Part shown: positions 63,900-64,000 of the stretch, piece by piece | Position numbering within the stretch: position 1 is the first letter of the stretch | Layout of the letters: each line of letters begins with the position of its first letter | Assembly (NCBI RefSeq): GCF_030812255.1 | Contig: NZ_JAUSSH010000001.1 | Location: forward strand, 124,001-188,000 | Length of the DNA: 64,000 nucleotides | DNA from: Paeniglutamicibacter psychrophenolicus | GTDB lineage: Bacteria > Actinomycetota > Actinomycetes > Actinomycetales > Micrococcaceae | Direction of reading: 5' to 3' | Translations under genes and position numbers: made by a program | The notes under the pieces: model-generated | The model's database searches: none | Seen by the model: the letters and a program-made list of their open reading frames with translations, nothing else | Told to the model about the DNA's origin: nothing

Positions 63900-64000
63900 T
63901 CAGTGCGTGAAGTGGTAGACCGTTCCGAAGAGAATCGCCGAGAGGCTGAACGCGACACCGATCATCATCGGAGCCCAGGTTCCCTGGACGGCAATCAGGA
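63900..64000 (-). CDS. C-terminal end of a small membrane protein (gene runs off the window)
   Basis: The reverse strand is open from the window edge to a TGA at 63900. It encodes a hydrophobic C-terminus, WAPMMIGVAFSLSAILFGTVYHFTH. The family cannot be recognised from 32 residues. Confidence 0.6.
   Translation of the reverse strand, partial: LIAVQGTWAPMMIGVAFSLSAILFGTVYHFTH

Noticed and set aside
1-64000. CRISPR arrays, tRNA/rRNA genes, prophage or integrase genes
   Set aside because: No regularly spaced direct repeats, no tRNA-like cloverleaf in the gaps read, and no recombinase or transposase motifs were seen.

Overview
The window is high-GC chromosomal DNA from an actinobacterium. Arthrobacter or a close Micrococcaceae relative is the best guess. 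The reasons are the soxBDAG sarcosine oxidase operon with glyA and purU, a creatinine/creatine operon, an HNH endonuclease of the DUF222 type that is widespread in Actinobacteria, many GTG/TTG starts, and short intergenic gaps. No rRNA, tRNA, CRISPR array, integrase or insertion sequence was recognised.

Layout. (1) 1-9.7 kb: an aromatic/sugar-type catabolic unit. A tandem two-module IclR regulator is divergent from a ChvE-GguA-GguB type ABC importer, followed by maleylacetate reductase, an aldo/keto reductase and hydroxyquinol 1,2-dioxygenase. The same 17-bp dyad lies before the importer and before a neighbouring Gfo/Idh dehydrogenase. (2) 9.7-22.9 kb: an inositol-type unit with iolB, a GntR regulator, four Gfo/Idh/MocA dehydrogenases, a LacI regulator, two near-identical lipoprotein binding proteins, a permease, an ATPase and iolE. 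iolA, iolC and iolD are absent from the window. (3) 22.9-26.9 kb: DUF222-HNH protein, MbfA-like ferritin/VIT1 transporter, small hypothetical, DinB-like protein. (4) 27-36.1 kb: a sodium/solute symporter with a divergent XRE-cupin regulator, and a ureohydrolase/thiamine-diphosphate decarboxylase pair that fits 2-ketoarginine to 4-aminobutyrate conversion. Between them lie an APC permease, a broken VanZ-like gene and a three-gene membrane/regulator operon. (5) 36.1-40 kb: TipA-type MerR regulator, CopB-type copper ATPase with a CsoR-like operator, and a broken histidine phosphatase. (6) 40-49.5 kb: one minus-strand operon glyA-soxB-soxD-soxA-soxG-sdaA-purU with a divergent GntR/FCD regulator. 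(7) 49.6-53.6 kb: lipid-domain-like proteins, one membrane protein and a gene-poor kilobase. (8) 53.6-60.8 kb: a creatinine regulon with an MHS transporter, creatininase, BCCT transporter, creatinase, a yeast-type cytosine deaminase homologue and IclR. (9) 60.8-64 kb: cupin, alpha/beta hydrolase, FAD dehydrogenase, and the end of a membrane protein.

Regions 6 and 8 form one pathway. Creatinine is opened to creatine and split to sarcosine and urea. Sarcosine is oxidised to glycine and methylene-THF, glycine plus methylene-THF become serine, serine becomes pyruvate, and PurU recycles folate. The clearest regulatory signal is in region 8: three promoters share a -35/17 bp/-10 layout, each followed by the same three-half-site operator TGCAAC-N3-GTTGCA-N5-(T/C)GCAAC.
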